Shown: positions 39,326-49,900 of the stretch, in pieces | Numbering within the stretch: the stretch's first letter is position 1 | Layout: each line of letters begins with the position of its first letter | From: Polynucleobacter parvulilacunae | Lineage (GTDB): Bacteria; Pseudomonadota; Gammaproteobacteria; Burkholderiales; Burkholderiaceae | Assembly (NCBI RefSeq): GCF_018881715.1 | Contig: NZ_JACVPW010000013.1 | Location: forward strand, 1-64,000 | Direction: 5' to 3' | Length of the DNA: 64,000 nt | Position numbers and translations under genes: made by a program | The notes under the pieces: generated by a model | Databases searched by the model: none | Seen by the model: the letters and a program-made list of their open reading frames with translations, nothing else | Told to the model about the DNA's origin: nothing

Positions 39326-41107
39326 ATGGCTAAGCAAACGATCCTTGTTCCGGATATTGGGGACTATTCAGATGTGCCAGTGATTGAAGTGCTGGTTAAA
39401 GTGGGTGATGTCATTGAAAAAGAGCAGCCTCTATTAGTGCTTGAGTCTGATAAAGCGACTATGGAGGTGCCTGCAGATGCTGCCGGTACTATTACTAGCA
39501 TCGCAGTTAAATTAGGTGACAAAGTTAGCAAAGGTTCTGTGATCGCAGAAATTGAAGCGAGCGGTGCAGCACCTGCTGCTAAGTCTGCTTCAGCCCCAGC
39601 AGTATCCGCACCTGCACCAGCGCCAATTCTTGCCCCATCTCCAATAGCAGGGCAGTACAGCGGCAAGGTTGATCATGAATGTGAAGTGTTGGTGCTTGGT
39701 GCTGGCCCTGGCGGTTACAGCGCAGCGTTCCGTAGTGCTGACTTAGGTATGAATACTGTATTAGTAGAGCGCTATCCAACTCTAGGCGGTGTGTGCTTGA
39801 ACGTAGGCTGTATTCCATCCAAGGCATTGCTGCACACAACTTCAGTCATGGATGAAGTCAAAACCATGGCTAAGCACGGCATTACATTTGGTGCGCCAAA
39901 GATCGAGATCGATCAGTTGCGTGGCTATAAAGAGTCAGTCATCGCCAAATTGACTGGTGGCCTTGCTGGAATGGCAAAGGCTCGGAAAGTAAAAGTAGTG
40001 CGTGGTCTGGGTAAGTTTCTAGATGCAAACCATGTCGAGGTTGAGTTAACCGATGGCACTGGCCAAGATTTAACTGGCAAAAAAGAAGTAGTGCATTTTC
40101 AGAAGGCGATTATTGCTGCTGGTAGCCAACCAGTGAAATTACCTTTCTTACCAGAAGATCCGCGCATTGTAGATAGTACTGGCGCCTTGTTGCTTAAGAG
40201 CATTCCCAAGCGCATGCTCGTCATCGGCGGTGGCATCATTGGTTTAGAGATGGCTACTGTTTACAGCACGCTAGGCTCACGTATTGATATCGCGGAAATG
40301 ATGGATGGCCTGATGGCTGGCGCTGATCGTGATTTGGAGAAAGTCTGGGAAAAGTTCAATGCCGGACGTTTTGAAAAAATCATGCTCAAGACTCGTGCAG
40401 CGAAAGCAGAAGTAAAGCCTGATGGTATTCAGGTTTCTTTCGAAGGTGATAATGCTCCAGCCGAACCACAAACATATGACTTAGTTTTGGTTGCAGTAGG
40501 CCGTACTCCGAATGGCAAGAAGATTGATGCTGGCAAAGCAGGTGTTCAGGTGGATGAGCGCGGCTTTATTCCGGTTGATAAACAAATGCGCACCAACGTC
40601 CCTAATATTTTTGCAATTGGTGACTTGGTTGGTCAGCCGATGTTGGCTCACAAGGCGGTGCATGAAGGTCACGTTGCTGCCGAAGCTGCTGCTGGTGAAA
40701 AATCTTATTTCGATGCGAAGCAAATTCCCTCTGTTGCCTATACTGATCCTGAGGTAGCTTGGGCTGGATTGACAGAAGAGCAGTGCAAAGCTCAAGGTAT
40801 TGCTTATGAGAAGGGTTTATTCCCATGGGCTGCAAGTGGGCGCGCAATCGCTAATGGACGTGACGAAGGTTTTACTAAGCTCATTTTTGATGCCGCCACC
40901 CATCGCATTATTGGTGGAGGCATTGTAGGTACACACGCTGGCGACCTTATCGGCGAAGTGTGTCTTGCTATTGAGATGGGTGCTGATGCAGTGGATATCG
41001 GTAAAACAATTCACCCACATCCAACCCTAGGTGAATCAGTTGGCCTTGCTGCAGAAGCGGCCCACGGCCATTGCACGGACTTGCCGCCAGTGAAAAAGAA
41101 AGCCTAA
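39326..41107 (+). CDS. lpdA: Dihydrolipoamide dehydrogenase (E3) with N-terminal lipoyl domain
   Basis: ESDKATMEVPADAAG lipoyl motif followed by GGVCLNVGCIPSKALL. Confidence 0.96.
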   Translation: MAKQTILVPDIGDYSDVPVIEVLVKVGDVIEKEQPLLVLESDKATMEVPADAAGTITSIAVKLGDKVSKGSVIAEIEASGAAPAAKSASAPAVSAPAPAPILAPSPIAGQYSGKVDHECEVLVLGAGPGGYSAAFRSADLGMNTVLVERYPTLGGVCLNVGCIPSKALLHTTSVMDEVKTMAKHGITFGAPKIEIDQLRGYKESVIAKLTGGLAGMAKARKVKVVRGLGKFLDANHVEVELTDGTGQDLTGKKEVVHFQKAIIAAGSQPVKLPFLPEDPRIVDSTGALLLKSIPKRMLVIGGGIIGLEMATVYSTLGSRIDIAEMMDGLMAGADRDLEKVWEKFNAGRFEKIMLKTRAAKAEVKPDGIQVSFEGDNAPAEPQTYDLVLVAVGRTPNGKKIDAGKAGVQVDERGFIPVDKQMRTNVPNIFAIGDLVGQPMLAHKAVHEGHVAAEAAAGEKSYFDAKQIPSVAYTDPEVAWAGLTEEQCKAQGIAYEKGLFPWAASGRAIANGRDEGFTKLIFDAATHRIIGGGIVGTHAGDLIGEVCLAIEMGADAVDIGKTIHPHPTLGESVGLAAEAAHGHCTDLPPVKKKA

Positions 41108-41143
41108 GAAGCTTTTCGATTTACTGCAGTAAGTAGCGGAAAC

Positions 41144-41171
41144 AAAAAAGCCCCGAGCAATCGGGGCTTTT
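41144..41171. terminator. Bidirectional intrinsic terminator between lpdA and the phasin gene
   Basis: aaaaaaGCCCCGA-gcaa-TCGGGGCtttt. Confidence 0.85.
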
Positions 41172-41209
41172 GCATTGCCGAGCACCTGAAGTGCAGGGTA
41201 AGATATTTA

Positions 41210-41764
41210 TTACTTCTTCTTACCGGCTTTACTCGCTGTGTCGGCAGCCTTCATAACAGTTTCAGTAGCGCTAGTGAGGTTTGTTTGCGCAACCTCTACC
41301 GCATGTTTTACAGCCTTTTGACTGGTTTCAAATACATTGTTTGCAGAAGCAATGGCTTGCTTCATTGCTTGAACGGCTGCATCAGATCCAGCCGGTGCAT
41401 TCTTGGTCCACTCTTCAACTAAAGAGTTGATTTTCTTTTGACCAGCTTGGAATTCTTTTTCAGCGGACTCTGTGAAACTGTTTTGAGTCTCGTGCGCCAA
41501 TTCATATAGATGACGGCTGTAAGCCATAATCTTTTCTGCCATTGGCTGTACTGCTTCTGCTTGATGGGCAAGTAATTGCTGAATATCTTTTACTTCCAAT
41601 GCTTTCTTGGCGCTATTCATGCTGTCGCTCAAACTTTGCTTGGCGATGTGCATATTGAGTTCAACCAATTTTTCGATGCTCTGCAATGCTTGATTGGTCA
41701 ATCCACTCAAGGTCTCTAGGTTTGCTTTTTGTGCTGCGGCAATTTGTTCTGGAGTTAAGTTCAT
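41210..41764 (-). CDS. Phasin family protein
   Basis: MNLTPEQIAAAQKANLETLSGLTNQALQSIEKLVELN; helical, Lys/Ala-rich C-terminus. Confidence 0.9.
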   Translation of the reverse strand: MNLTPEQIAAAQKANLETLSGLTNQALQSIEKLVELNMHIAKQSLSDSMNSAKKALEVKDIQQLLAHQAEAVQPMAEKIMAYSRHLYELAHETQNSFTESAEKEFQAGQKKINSLVEEWTKNAPAGSDAAVQAMKQAIASANNVFETSQKAVKHAVEVAQTNLTSATETVMKAADTASKAGKKK

Positions 41765-41969
41765 GTTTATCTCTTTTCGTTTAACTGCGTCTTTATTTCT
41801 TTATTCTCACTTTAGGCTCTTACCTAATGTACTCTCTTTATGCCATTATATTTCAAATATATTGCGTTGCAGCATAAGTTACACAAAATGAATCCAGGTT
41901 GGGTAGTGAGCAAAAGAGCCTAAAATTGGGCCCTAAATTAAAAATCTCAATATTTTCAGTAAGTTATCT

Positions 41970-42857
41970 ATGAAGCTTTCGCTAGACAACGCCATAGCCC
42001 CAATATTTGTGCTCATTTGGAGCACGGGCTTTGTCATTGCCCGTTTAGCGATGCCATATGTCGAGCCAGCTACCTTTTTGTTTTGGCGTTTTGCAGGGGT
42101 TTTAGCGGCCATGGCAGCACTTAGTTTGGTGTGGAGAATCACGTGGCCCAGTTGGTCACAAATCAAACACATCGCGGTTGCTGGCATCTTGCTGCAGTTT
42201 GGTTATTTGTTGGGAGTTTGGTTTGCTGTCCGCCTGGGAATGACGGCAGGTCTCGTAGCCATCATTGTTGGTTTGCAACCCATCGTGACCGCATGGTTTG
42301 CTGCGTGGATTTCAGAAAAAGTAACGCCGCGTCAGTGGATCGGTCTAGGCTTTGGATTTGCGGGTGTAGCTTTAGTGGTCGTTGAGAAAATTGCTTTTGT
42401 ACACATTCCATTGGCTAGCTACATATTGGCATTTATTGCACTGCTGTCCATTACGTTTGGCACCTTGTACCAAAAGAAATTCTGCCCTATATTTGATCTG
42501 CGTGCCGGATCTTCTATTCAGTTTGGTGTTTCAGCAGTGCTGTGCTTTATCTGCATGTGTTTATTTGAGTCGGGAGAGATGGTTTGGAATCTCTCTGTCA
42601 CTGGCGCCTTACTATGGGCAATCTTTCCCTTATCCATTGGATCAATTAGTTTGCTCTTCATGATGATTCGCAAGGGTGCTGCTACTAAAGTGACAAGCTT
42701 TCTCTACTTGGTGCCACCAACAACGGCCGCAATGGCTTGGCTCTTATTTGATGAGCCATTTACATTATTAATGGCGGTTGGCTTGTGTTTGACAATGACT
42801 GGCGTAGTGCTCGTAAATGCCCGTCAGGCCAATACAGTAGCAACGATTGCAGAGTAG
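41970..42857 (+). CDS. EamA/DMT-family transporter
   Basis: Ten-TM-like hydrophobic protein; APIFVLIWSTGFVIARLAMPYVEPATFLFWRF. Confidence 0.9.
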   Translation: MKLSLDNAIAPIFVLIWSTGFVIARLAMPYVEPATFLFWRFAGVLAAMAALSLVWRITWPSWSQIKHIAVAGILLQFGYLLGVWFAVRLGMTAGLVAIIVGLQPIVTAWFAAWISEKVTPRQWIGLGFGFAGVALVVVEKIAFVHIPLASYILAFIALLSITFGTLYQKKFCPIFDLRAGSSIQFGVSAVLCFICMCLFESGEMVWNLSVTGALLWAIFPLSIGSISLLFMMIRKGAATKVTSFLYLVPPTTAAMAWLLFDEPFTLLMAVGLCLTMTGVVLVNARQANTVATIAE

Positions 42858-42978
42858 GGTGATCACATTAGCATTCATTTAGTGGGATGAATTACCTAGA
42901 TTGGGGCGAATAAAACCGCCTTGTCCTGGGAAATTAATTATCATTCCGTATGTTGAAAGTTTTGGAAGGTATTTTGGG

Positions 42979-43983
42979 ATGCGTTTGAATCGATTTTGGC
43001 CCTTGGGCGTTGCATTGCTATTTTCGCTTGGAGTGTTAGGTAGTGCGCCTGTGCAGGCTTCAACAAAAGAAAAGCAGAAGCAAGCAAAGTCTACAAAAGT
43101 GGTGACTAAGTCACCTAAAAGAGCCAAAACTGTCCGAGTTACCGTTACTAGATCATCGGCACCCGTAGTCGCCGCCGCTCCCTCATTAGCTACTGCTCTA
43201 GGTTTACGTGGTCAGCATGATGAGCTCAATCTCAAATCCACAGTTGTCATGGTTGTCAATCAAGATACAAGGGAAGTGTATTACGAGAAGAACCCTTCAG
43301 TTAGCCTGCCAATTGCATCGATTACCAAGTTAATGACTGCAATGGTGGTACTGGATTCTAAATTGCCGTTAGATGAGACGATAGTTATTAATGCAGATGA
43401 TGCCCATATTTATAGACATTCAAGATTGGCGGAGGGCACAGTCCTAACGCGTGAAGAAGCGCTGCTTTTGGCTTTAATGTCTTCAGAAAATAGGGCTGCC
43501 TATACGTTAGCAAGGAATTATCCGGGCGGCCTTCCATCCTTCACCGCGGCCATGAATCGTAAAGCTAAAGAGCTAGGAATGGACCATTCACATTTTGAGG
43601 ATCCTACGGGGCTAACGAGTGAGAATGTTGCTTCGGCTGAAGACCTTACCCGGATGCTAAATGCGGCATATCAATACAAAATGATTCGGGAGTTTTCAAC
43701 CTGGCCAGATTTGACGATGGTTATTGCTAAGCGCCCACAGAAATTTCTAAATACCAATCGTTTGGTTCGTTCGGGCGATATGGATATTGGACTTCAGAAA
43801 ACAGGATTTATTAATGCAGCTGGAAGATGTTTGGTGATGCAGGCGCGAGTGAATAACACGCCTTTGTTATTAGTCTTCTTAGATTCTGTTGGAACACAAT
43901 CGCGTTTTGCTGATGCAGTACGTGTGCGTGATTGGTATGAGCGCATGCCTTCAGGCGGTGCTCACGCTATTCGTCGCTTGTGA
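42979..43983 (+). CDS. D-alanyl-D-alanine endopeptidase (serine peptidase S11, PbpG-like)
   Basis: SLPIASITKLMTAMVVLD (SxxK), SSENRAAYTLAR (SxN), QKTGFINAAG (KTG). Likely start MRLNRFWPLG at 42979. Confidence 0.92.
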   Translation: MRLNRFWPLGVALLFSLGVLGSAPVQASTKEKQKQAKSTKVVTKSPKRAKTVRVTVTRSSAPVVAAAPSLATALGLRGQHDELNLKSTVVMVVNQDTREVYYEKNPSVSLPIASITKLMTAMVVLDSKLPLDETIVINADDAHIYRHSRLAEGTVLTREEALLLALMSSENRAAYTLARNYPGGLPSFTAAMNRKAKELGMDHSHFEDPTGLTSENVASAEDLTRMLNAAYQYKMIREFSTWPDLTMVIAKRPQKFLNTNRLVRSGDMDIGLQKTGFINAAGRCLVMQARVNNTPLLLVFLDSVGTQSRFADAVRVRDWYERMPSGGAHAIRRL

Positions 43984-43997
43984 TCTTAATTGGTGGG

Positions 43998-44831
43998 TTA
44001 GTTTGCTGAGCCTGGCTCAGCAGACTTGGGCTTAAAGCCCATGCCCTTAGATATCTGCAAGGCGGTTTCTTGAAGTGCGCGTAACCAATCTGCCTGAATG
44101 CGATCGGTTGGGGCGCTCAGAGAGAGGCCGGCAACCAATTTTCCAGTGTCATCCAAAATTGCAGCGGCTAGACAGCTCACACCAAGCTCTAATTCTTCAT
44201 CGTCACGGGCGCTGCCTACTTTGCGAACGTGATTGAGTTCAGTCTCTAGTTTGCCAAGCTCGGTAATGCTGTTGCGTGTATGGCCTGATAGACCAGTACG
44301 AGTGACATAGGCGCGAACCTGACCAGGATCATCGCTTGCTAAAAAGAGTTTGCCAACCGAGGTAAGGTGTAGCGGGGCACGACCACCAATGGCGCGCACT
44401 ACCTGCATACCTGAGCGTTCGCTGTAGGCGCGATCAACGTAAACGATCTCATCGCCTTGGCGTACCGATAGGTTCACAGTCTCACCAGTGAGTTTATGAA
44501 GAGTGCGCATTGGGAGTTGCGCAGCTTCACGAACAGATAGGCGTGCTTTCACTAAGTTGCCAAGCTCTAATAGCTTTAGGCCTAAACGGTAAGTGCCACC
44601 ATCGCCACGCTCAACCAAGCGGCACGCAACCATGTCATTCAGAATGCGGTGGGCGGTAGATGGGTGTAGCCCAGTAATTTCAGCCAAATTCTTCAGGCTG
44701 CTGGCATCTTCTTGATCGGCAAGGGCGTCGAGCAAATTCATCATGCGCTCCACTACCTGGATGGCAGTTTTGCCAACCTCGCCAGTAGCTTTCGGAGTTT
44801 TAATGGGTTTGCTGGTGTTCATAGACCTCAT
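43998..44831 (-). CDS. IclR-family transcriptional regulator
   Basis: NLAEITGLHPSTAHRILNDM HTH; RAPLHLTSVGKLFLA. Confidence 0.93.
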   Translation of the reverse strand: MRSMNTSKPIKTPKATGEVGKTAIQVVERMMNLLDALADQEDASSLKNLAEITGLHPSTAHRILNDMVACRLVERGDGGTYRLGLKLLELGNLVKARLSVREAAQLPMRTLHKLTGETVNLSVRQGDEIVYVDRAYSERSGMQVVRAIGGRAPLHLTSVGKLFLASDDPGQVRAYVTRTGLSGHTRNSITELGKLETELNHVRKVGSARDDEELELGVSCLAAAILDDTGKLVAGLSLSAPTDRIQADWLRALQETALQISKGMGFKPKSAEPGSAN

Positions 44832-44918
44832 TGTAGCGATTTCGAATGAAATTGCATATTATGAAATCTGATTTTATAGAGCTAATTCAGTAAATTAGGG
44901 TGCTGCAGCAGTGTTTTG

Positions 44919-44962
44919 GGGTTGCTTTAGGGTTGCTTTAGGGTTGTCCTACGGCTGTCTTA
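44919..44962. repeat. 11-bp tandem repeat (about four degenerate copies) overlapping the pyrD stop codon
   Basis: GGGTTGCTTTA GGGTTGCTTTA GGGTTGTCCTA CGGCTGTCTTA. Confidence 0.8.
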
Positions 44963-45983
44963 GGGCCTTAGCGCACTCATTAACGAGATCAGGGCCGCGA
45001 TAAATTAAGCCACTATAGAGTTGGACTAGGCTCGCACCAGCCATGATCTTCTCACGGGCATCGGCGCCCGATAGGATGCCGCCTACACCAATGATGGGTA
45101 ATTGGTTGCCCAATCTTGCTTTGAGTGCCTTGATCACGACATTTGAGGCATGACGCACTGGCGCTCCCGATAGGCCTCCAGATTCAGTTCCAAATGCCAT
45201 TCCCTGTACTGCATCTCGAGAGATAGTTGTATTGGTAGCAATAACAGCATCGATTCCAAACTCCATGAGGAGGTCAGCAATCAGATTGATATCGCCATGA
45301 TCTAAGTCTGGGGCAATCTTCAGAAAGAGTGGCTTACGTACACCATAGCGATCACTTAAACGTTTTCTGGCTGCATCAAGACTACCCAATAATTCACGGA
45401 GCATTGCTTCGCCCTGGAGGGCGCGCAGATTCTGAGTGTTAGGAGAAGAGATGTTGACGGTGATGTAAGTCGCAATTTCATAAACGGCTTCCATTGCTAG
45501 AACATAGTCACGTGATGCTTCTTCGATAGGGGTGCTAGCATTCTTACCAATATTCAAACCCAGTACGCCACCGCTTTGCCAAAACTGGGAGCGGCGTACG
45601 CGTGCTACGCAAGCATCAACACCATCATTGTTAAAGCCCATGCGATTAATAATGGCCTGAGCTTCGGGTAAACGAAACATCCGTGGTTTAGGGTTGCCAG
45701 GTTGTGGTTTTGGTGTAACTGTACCAATCTCTAAAAACCCAAAACCCAATGCAGCGAGTGCATCGATGTGTTTGCCATCTTTGTCTAATCCTGCAGCCAG
45801 CCCAACCGGATTTGGAAACTCAATACCGCAGAGTGATTGCGGATCGTTCATCGGCTTATTTACTAAACGTTCTAAAAAGCCCCAACGTTGAGCACGATCT
45901 AAATTGCTGAGGGTGAGGTTATGGGCTTTTTCTGGGTCTATACAAAAAAGCCAAGGGCGAAGAAGAGAGTAACGATCGATCAT
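44949..45983 (-). CDS. pyrD: Dihydroorotate dehydrogenase (class 2, quinone)
   Basis: [64 protein letters not shown]. Confidence 0.96.
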   Translation of the reverse strand: MIDRYSLLRPWLFCIDPEKAHNLTLSNLDRAQRWGFLERLVNKPMNDPQSLCGIEFPNPVGLAAGLDKDGKHIDALAALGFGFLEIGTVTPKPQPGNPKPRMFRLPEAQAIINRMGFNNDGVDACVARVRRSQFWQSGGVLGLNIGKNASTPIEEASRDYVLAMEAVYEIATYITVNISSPNTQNLRALQGEAMLRELLGSLDAARKRLSDRYGVRKPLFLKIAPDLDHGDINLIADLLMEFGIDAVIATNTTISRDAVQGMAFGTESGGLSGAPVRHASNVVIKALKARLGNQLPIIGVGGILSGADAREKIMAGASLVQLYSGLIYRGPDLVNECAKALRQP

Positions 45984-45992
45984 GGGTAGATA

Positions 45993-46739
45993 TTATGACT
46001 CAGACAAGGATTGCCAATGGTCATCAATCAAACCTTCTAAAGGTTGATATTTAATCTTGTATGACATCTTGTCACTTTCCTTGATGTAGTACCCAAGGTA
46101 AAGGTAAGGCAGGTCTAAGACGCGAGCTTGTTCAATCTGCCACAAAATACTGTAAGCGCCATAACTCGCAGTAGGCTCAGAGGTGTCATAAAAGGTATAT
46201 ACCGATGAGATACCCTGTTCCAGTATGTCAATCATGCTCACCATACGCAAACGTCCGGGGTGTGGGTCATGTGCACCATCCCGAAACTCGACAATGCGGG
46301 AGTTGACGCGACTTTGTAATAGAAACTGCATGTACTGATCTTGGTCATCACTATCCATGTCGCCGCCTGCGTGGCGCTCAGTTTGATAGCGTTGATAGAG
46401 TTGGTAGTGCTCTTCTTGGTAGCCAAGATTCAGAACGGAAGCCTCAAGGCCCGCATGTTTTTTCTGGGCGCGACGTTGGCTACGCGAAGGTGTAAATTGA
46501 TTTACTAAAATACGCGTGGCAACGCAGGCTTTGCATTCATCGCAATAGGGTCGATAGGTATATAAACCACTACGCCTAAAGCCTGCATTGAGTAAATCAC
46601 TATAGACATCTGCATTAATTAAATGCGATGGAGTGGCTACCTGAGAACGTGCCGTTTTATTGGGGAGATAGCTACAGTCATACGGAGCAGTTGCATAAAA
46701 CTGCAGCGTAGTCAGGGGAAGTTCTTTGAGCTGGGTCAT
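45993..46739 (-). CDS. bpt: Aspartate/glutamate leucyltransferase (Ate/Bpt family)
   Basis: [56 protein letters not shown]. Confidence 0.93.
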   Translation of the reverse strand: MTQLKELPLTTLQFYATAPYDCSYLPNKTARSQVATPSHLINADVYSDLLNAGFRRSGLYTYRPYCDECKACVATRILVNQFTPSRSQRRAQKKHAGLEASVLNLGYQEEHYQLYQRYQTERHAGGDMDSDDQDQYMQFLLQSRVNSRIVEFRDGAHDPHPGRLRMVSMIDILEQGISSVYTFYDTSEPTASYGAYSILWQIEQARVLDLPYLYLGYYIKESDKMSYKIKYQPLEGLIDDHWQSLSES

Positions 46740-47473
46740 AGCCAGTAATGCAGGATAGTTTTATCAAAAGTCCAATGTTGCTTAATCTTAGTTTGATTTA
46801 TGGATATTTGCAGTTGCTCTAAAAAGACCTGTCTGGATATTGGAGCAGCACCCAATGAGAGGAGGTGGGCCGTTTCTTGTTGGCAGTCGATCATCTGGAC
46901 GTCGTTATCTAGACACCAGGCGCTGAGGGCTGCTAATGCGATTTTAGAGGCATTGGTCTTGCGGCTAAACATGGACTCACCAAATACCATGCCGCCAAAG
47001 GAAACACAGTAAAGCCCCCCAGTAAGCTGGCCTTCCTCTATAACGGCAATGCTATGGGCATTACCTTGTTCGTGAAGAGCTGTGTAAGCATTAATAATCT
47101 CATGGGTAATCCAAGTGCCGTCTTGGTCTTTACGGCTACTCGTAGCGCATGAACGTATGACAGCACCAAAATCGTCATCCACCACTATTTGTGACTGGGC
47201 GTTTTGACAAAATGAGCGAATGATTTTTCGTAATGAGTCGCTGCACTTAAACTCATTAGGCTTTAATACCATTCGGGGGTCAGGTGACCACCAGAGAATG
47301 GGTTGATTGTCGAAGTACCAAGGAAAGATACCTTGTTGGTACGCGCGCGCGAGTTGTCCTGGGTAGATATTTTCGCTAACAGCAATTAAGCCAGGCACAC
47401 TAGGATCGGGATCTGCCTCTGTGAGGGGATTTGGAAAAGGATCGTGCGGCCCTAGCCAAGCAATCTGACCCAT
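46736..47473 (-). CDS. aat: Leucyl/phenylalanyl-tRNA--protein transferase
   Basis: [45 protein letters not shown]. Confidence 0.96.
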   Translation of the reverse strand: MGQIAWLGPHDPFPNPLTEADPDPSVPGLIAVSENIYPGQLARAYQQGIFPWYFDNQPILWWSPDPRMVLKPNEFKCSDSLRKIIRSFCQNAQSQIVVDDDFGAVIRSCATSSRKDQDGTWITHEIINAYTALHEQGNAHSIAVIEEGQLTGGLYCVSFGGMVFGESMFSRKTNASKIALAALSAWCLDNDVQMIDCQQETAHLLSLGAAPISRQVFLEQLQISINQTKIKQHWTFDKTILHYWL

Positions 47474-47479
47474 GTCGAC

Positions 47480-48040
47480 TCAAATTCGTTCAGATGGCAA
47501 AACATCGCGGCTGCGCACATGAAACTCTTTTCCTGTATCCAAGATGCCAGCAGCGCGATCAGCAAAGAACCACTCGAGCGTTTGCTTAACAGTGGGGAAG
47601 GCTAAGTCAGCCCAAGGAATTTCATGTTCATGAAAGAGTGCTACCTCTAAGCTTTCTTCGCCAGCGGAGAATTCTGGTGTTGTCATCGTCGCTAGATAAA
47701 ACAGGTGCACTTGTTCTGCATGCGGCACATTTAACAATGAATAGAGGGGGCCAATTTCTACAACAGCGCCTGCCTCTTCAAGAGTTTCACGTGCGGCACC
47801 ATGACTAGTGCTTTCACCCAACTCCATAAATCCGGCAGGGAGTGTCCAAAAGCCATGACGTGGTTCAATCGCTCGACGACATAAAAGAATCTGTTTGCCA
47901 TACACCGGAATGCTACCCACGACATTACGAGGATTTTGATAATGAATACTGCCGCAGGATTCGCAGACATGACGTTCACGAGAATCATCCGCTGGAATTT
48001 TGATCGTCAATACGGCGGCGCAGTTAGGGCAATACTTCAT
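47480..48040 (-). CDS. NUDIX hydrolase with N-terminal zinc ribbon
   Basis: CPNCAAVLTIK...CESCG; GFMELGESTSHGAARETLEEAG Nudix box. Confidence 0.92.
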   Translation of the reverse strand: MKYCPNCAAVLTIKIPADDSRERHVCESCGSIHYQNPRNVVGSIPVYGKQILLCRRAIEPRHGFWTLPAGFMELGESTSHGAARETLEEAGAVVEIGPLYSLLNVPHAEQVHLFYLATMTTPEFSAGEESLEVALFHEHEIPWADLAFPTVKQTLEWFFADRAAGILDTGKEFHVRSRDVLPSERI

Positions 48041-48049
48041 GCTGACTTT

Positions 48050-49876
48050 CTAAAAATGGGCTTTGATAGCGCCGCGGAGGGCATTACTAAGGATAATCTC
48101 TTCCGCCATTGAAACATCATTAATAGTCAGGTTAGCTTCACGGGCATTCAGGGAAGGGTCTGCAAGCAGGGCGGCTCGCATGACTCCAGGTAAAAGACCT
48201 GCTGAAACAGGTGGCGTTAGCCACTCAGAGCTGCCTTGGGGTTTAACAAAAATGCTAGTCCTGCCACCTTCAGTCACAAAGCCTTGCTCATTCACAAAAA
48301 GTGCATCAAAACCACCTAGCTGAACCGCTTTTTGCCAAGCTTCATCGTATAAAGTGCGATTGCTGATTTTGTGACGTAATAAAGCATCCCCAGAAAACAT
48401 CGTTACATCACCAGGAAGAATATCTTTAGCCCAAAATATTTTGACAGGCTCATTTGTCTGGTGAATCACAGCGCTAGCAACGGATAGCTCTCCGTTAGGA
48501 GAGAGATCAAGTCTTAATCGATAGGATAGAGATGTATCTAATGATGCGCAGGTCTTCAAGGTTAGCTTCTCTGCATGCTCAGCATCAAAAGCAATTCTTA
48601 AAGCGCGGGCAGAAGCTTGCATACGCTGCAGATGTTCTCGCAGTCGCAGCGGCTCACCTTTAGAGATCGCAATGGTTTCAAATAAACCGGTAGCACTCGG
48701 AAGATCCATGAGAAAGGCCGCCTTAATTCGGCACTCTTGCCATTCTTGGGTTGCATCAGAATCGTTGGTAATACCGGCACCAATACCTAACGAGAAAGTA
48801 GATGCATGAGATTGATTGTCTTGTTCAATTTCCACAGTACGAATTGGAACGCTAAAGGCAAAGTTGCCATTAGGATCAAGCCAACCAAGGGCGCCACAAT
48901 AGTAGCCGCGATCTACAGGCTCTAATTCTTGAATAATTTCCATGCTGCGTTTTTTGGGGGCACCCGTGACAGAGCCACATGGAAAGACTGCCGTAAAAAT
49001 ATCCAACAGGCCTATCTCTGGTTTGATTTGGCCTTGCACGGTAGATGTCATTTGTAAAACATCACCATGTCTGGCAACTTCGAATAGATTGGGAACGGTG
49101 ACTGTTCCCGGTAGAGAGATGCGACTGAGATCATTTCGCAGCAGATCAACAATCATGACGTTCTCTGCTTGATTCTTTGGATCGTCGGATAGGGCACTCG
49201 CTTCTGCAGATAGGGCGCTAGCGGTACCTTTCATTGGCATCGCTTTTAATGTATTGCCATTACGAGCAATAAAAAGTTCTGGCGATTGCGACAATAAAAA
49301 GTGGCCATCATGTTCTATGTAGGCACCAAATCGACCGGGCTGTCGATCTCTTAAGCGACTATAGAGACTTAGTGGAGCGCCATACGTCTTGCCGGTAATG
49401 CGATAGGTGTGATTGATCTGATAGCTATCGCCACTGCGAATATATTCTTGTATTGCTTCAATATCAGTAGAAAATTGCTCCTCATCCAGAGAGGCCTGCA
49501 CATCCAACACCCCAGCACCTGTATCGGAACGATCAAGTAAGGCTAGCTTACTGGAGATGTAGTGATCTATATCTTGCTTAGAAAGTGTTTTGAAGTCCGC
49601 AAAAGACCAGGCCTCGATGAGGGGGTGAGGGCTACCTGAGTAATTTACACGTGCTGGCAGTTTGTGAATCAATCTGCCTAGTTCGTAAGCAAAGGCCGAG
49701 ACGACATATTCACCTCTGGCTAAAGCGGTAGATATTTCTGTGAAGCAATTTTTTACCGCCGCTAAATCTTCTTCTGGATTGCCGCTAGGTAGTACGCGCC
49801 AATAATGAAGCGCGTTTTCATAGAGGCGGCTAGTGGGCGAGGCCGCGGTGCTTTGCGCATCATCGAGCAAAATCAT
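48050..49876 (-). CDS. pabB: Fused aminodeoxychorismate synthase component I / class IV aminotransferase (PabB-PabC-like)
   Basis: GDSYQINHTYR, MKGTA, FPCGSVTGAPKKRSMEII; C-terminal LFETIAISKGEPLRLREHLQRM lyase-like domain. Confidence 0.92.
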   Translation of the reverse strand: MILLDDAQSTAASPTSRLYENALHYWRVLPSGNPEEDLAAVKNCFTEISTALARGEYVVSAFAYELGRLIHKLPARVNYSGSPHPLIEAWSFADFKTLSKQDIDHYISSKLALLDRSDTGAGVLDVQASLDEEQFSTDIEAIQEYIRSGDSYQINHTYRITGKTYGAPLSLYSRLRDRQPGRFGAYIEHDGHFLLSQSPELFIARNGNTLKAMPMKGTASALSAEASALSDDPKNQAENVMIVDLLRNDLSRISLPGTVTVPNLFEVARHGDVLQMTSTVQGQIKPEIGLLDIFTAVFPCGSVTGAPKKRSMEIIQELEPVDRGYYCGALGWLDPNGNFAFSVPIRTVEIEQDNQSHASTFSLGIGAGITNDSDATQEWQECRIKAAFLMDLPSATGLFETIAISKGEPLRLREHLQRMQASARALRIAFDAEHAEKLTLKTCASLDTSLSYRLRLDLSPNGELSVASAVIHQTNEPVKIFWAKDILPGDVTMFSGDALLRHKISNRTLYDEAWQKAVQLGGFDALFVNEQGFVTEGGRTSIFVKPQGSSEWLTPPVSAGLLPGVMRAALLADPSLNAREANLTINDVSMAEEIILSNALRGAIKAHF

Positions 49877-49900
49877 CGCGGCTAACCCAGTAAGTTCTGT

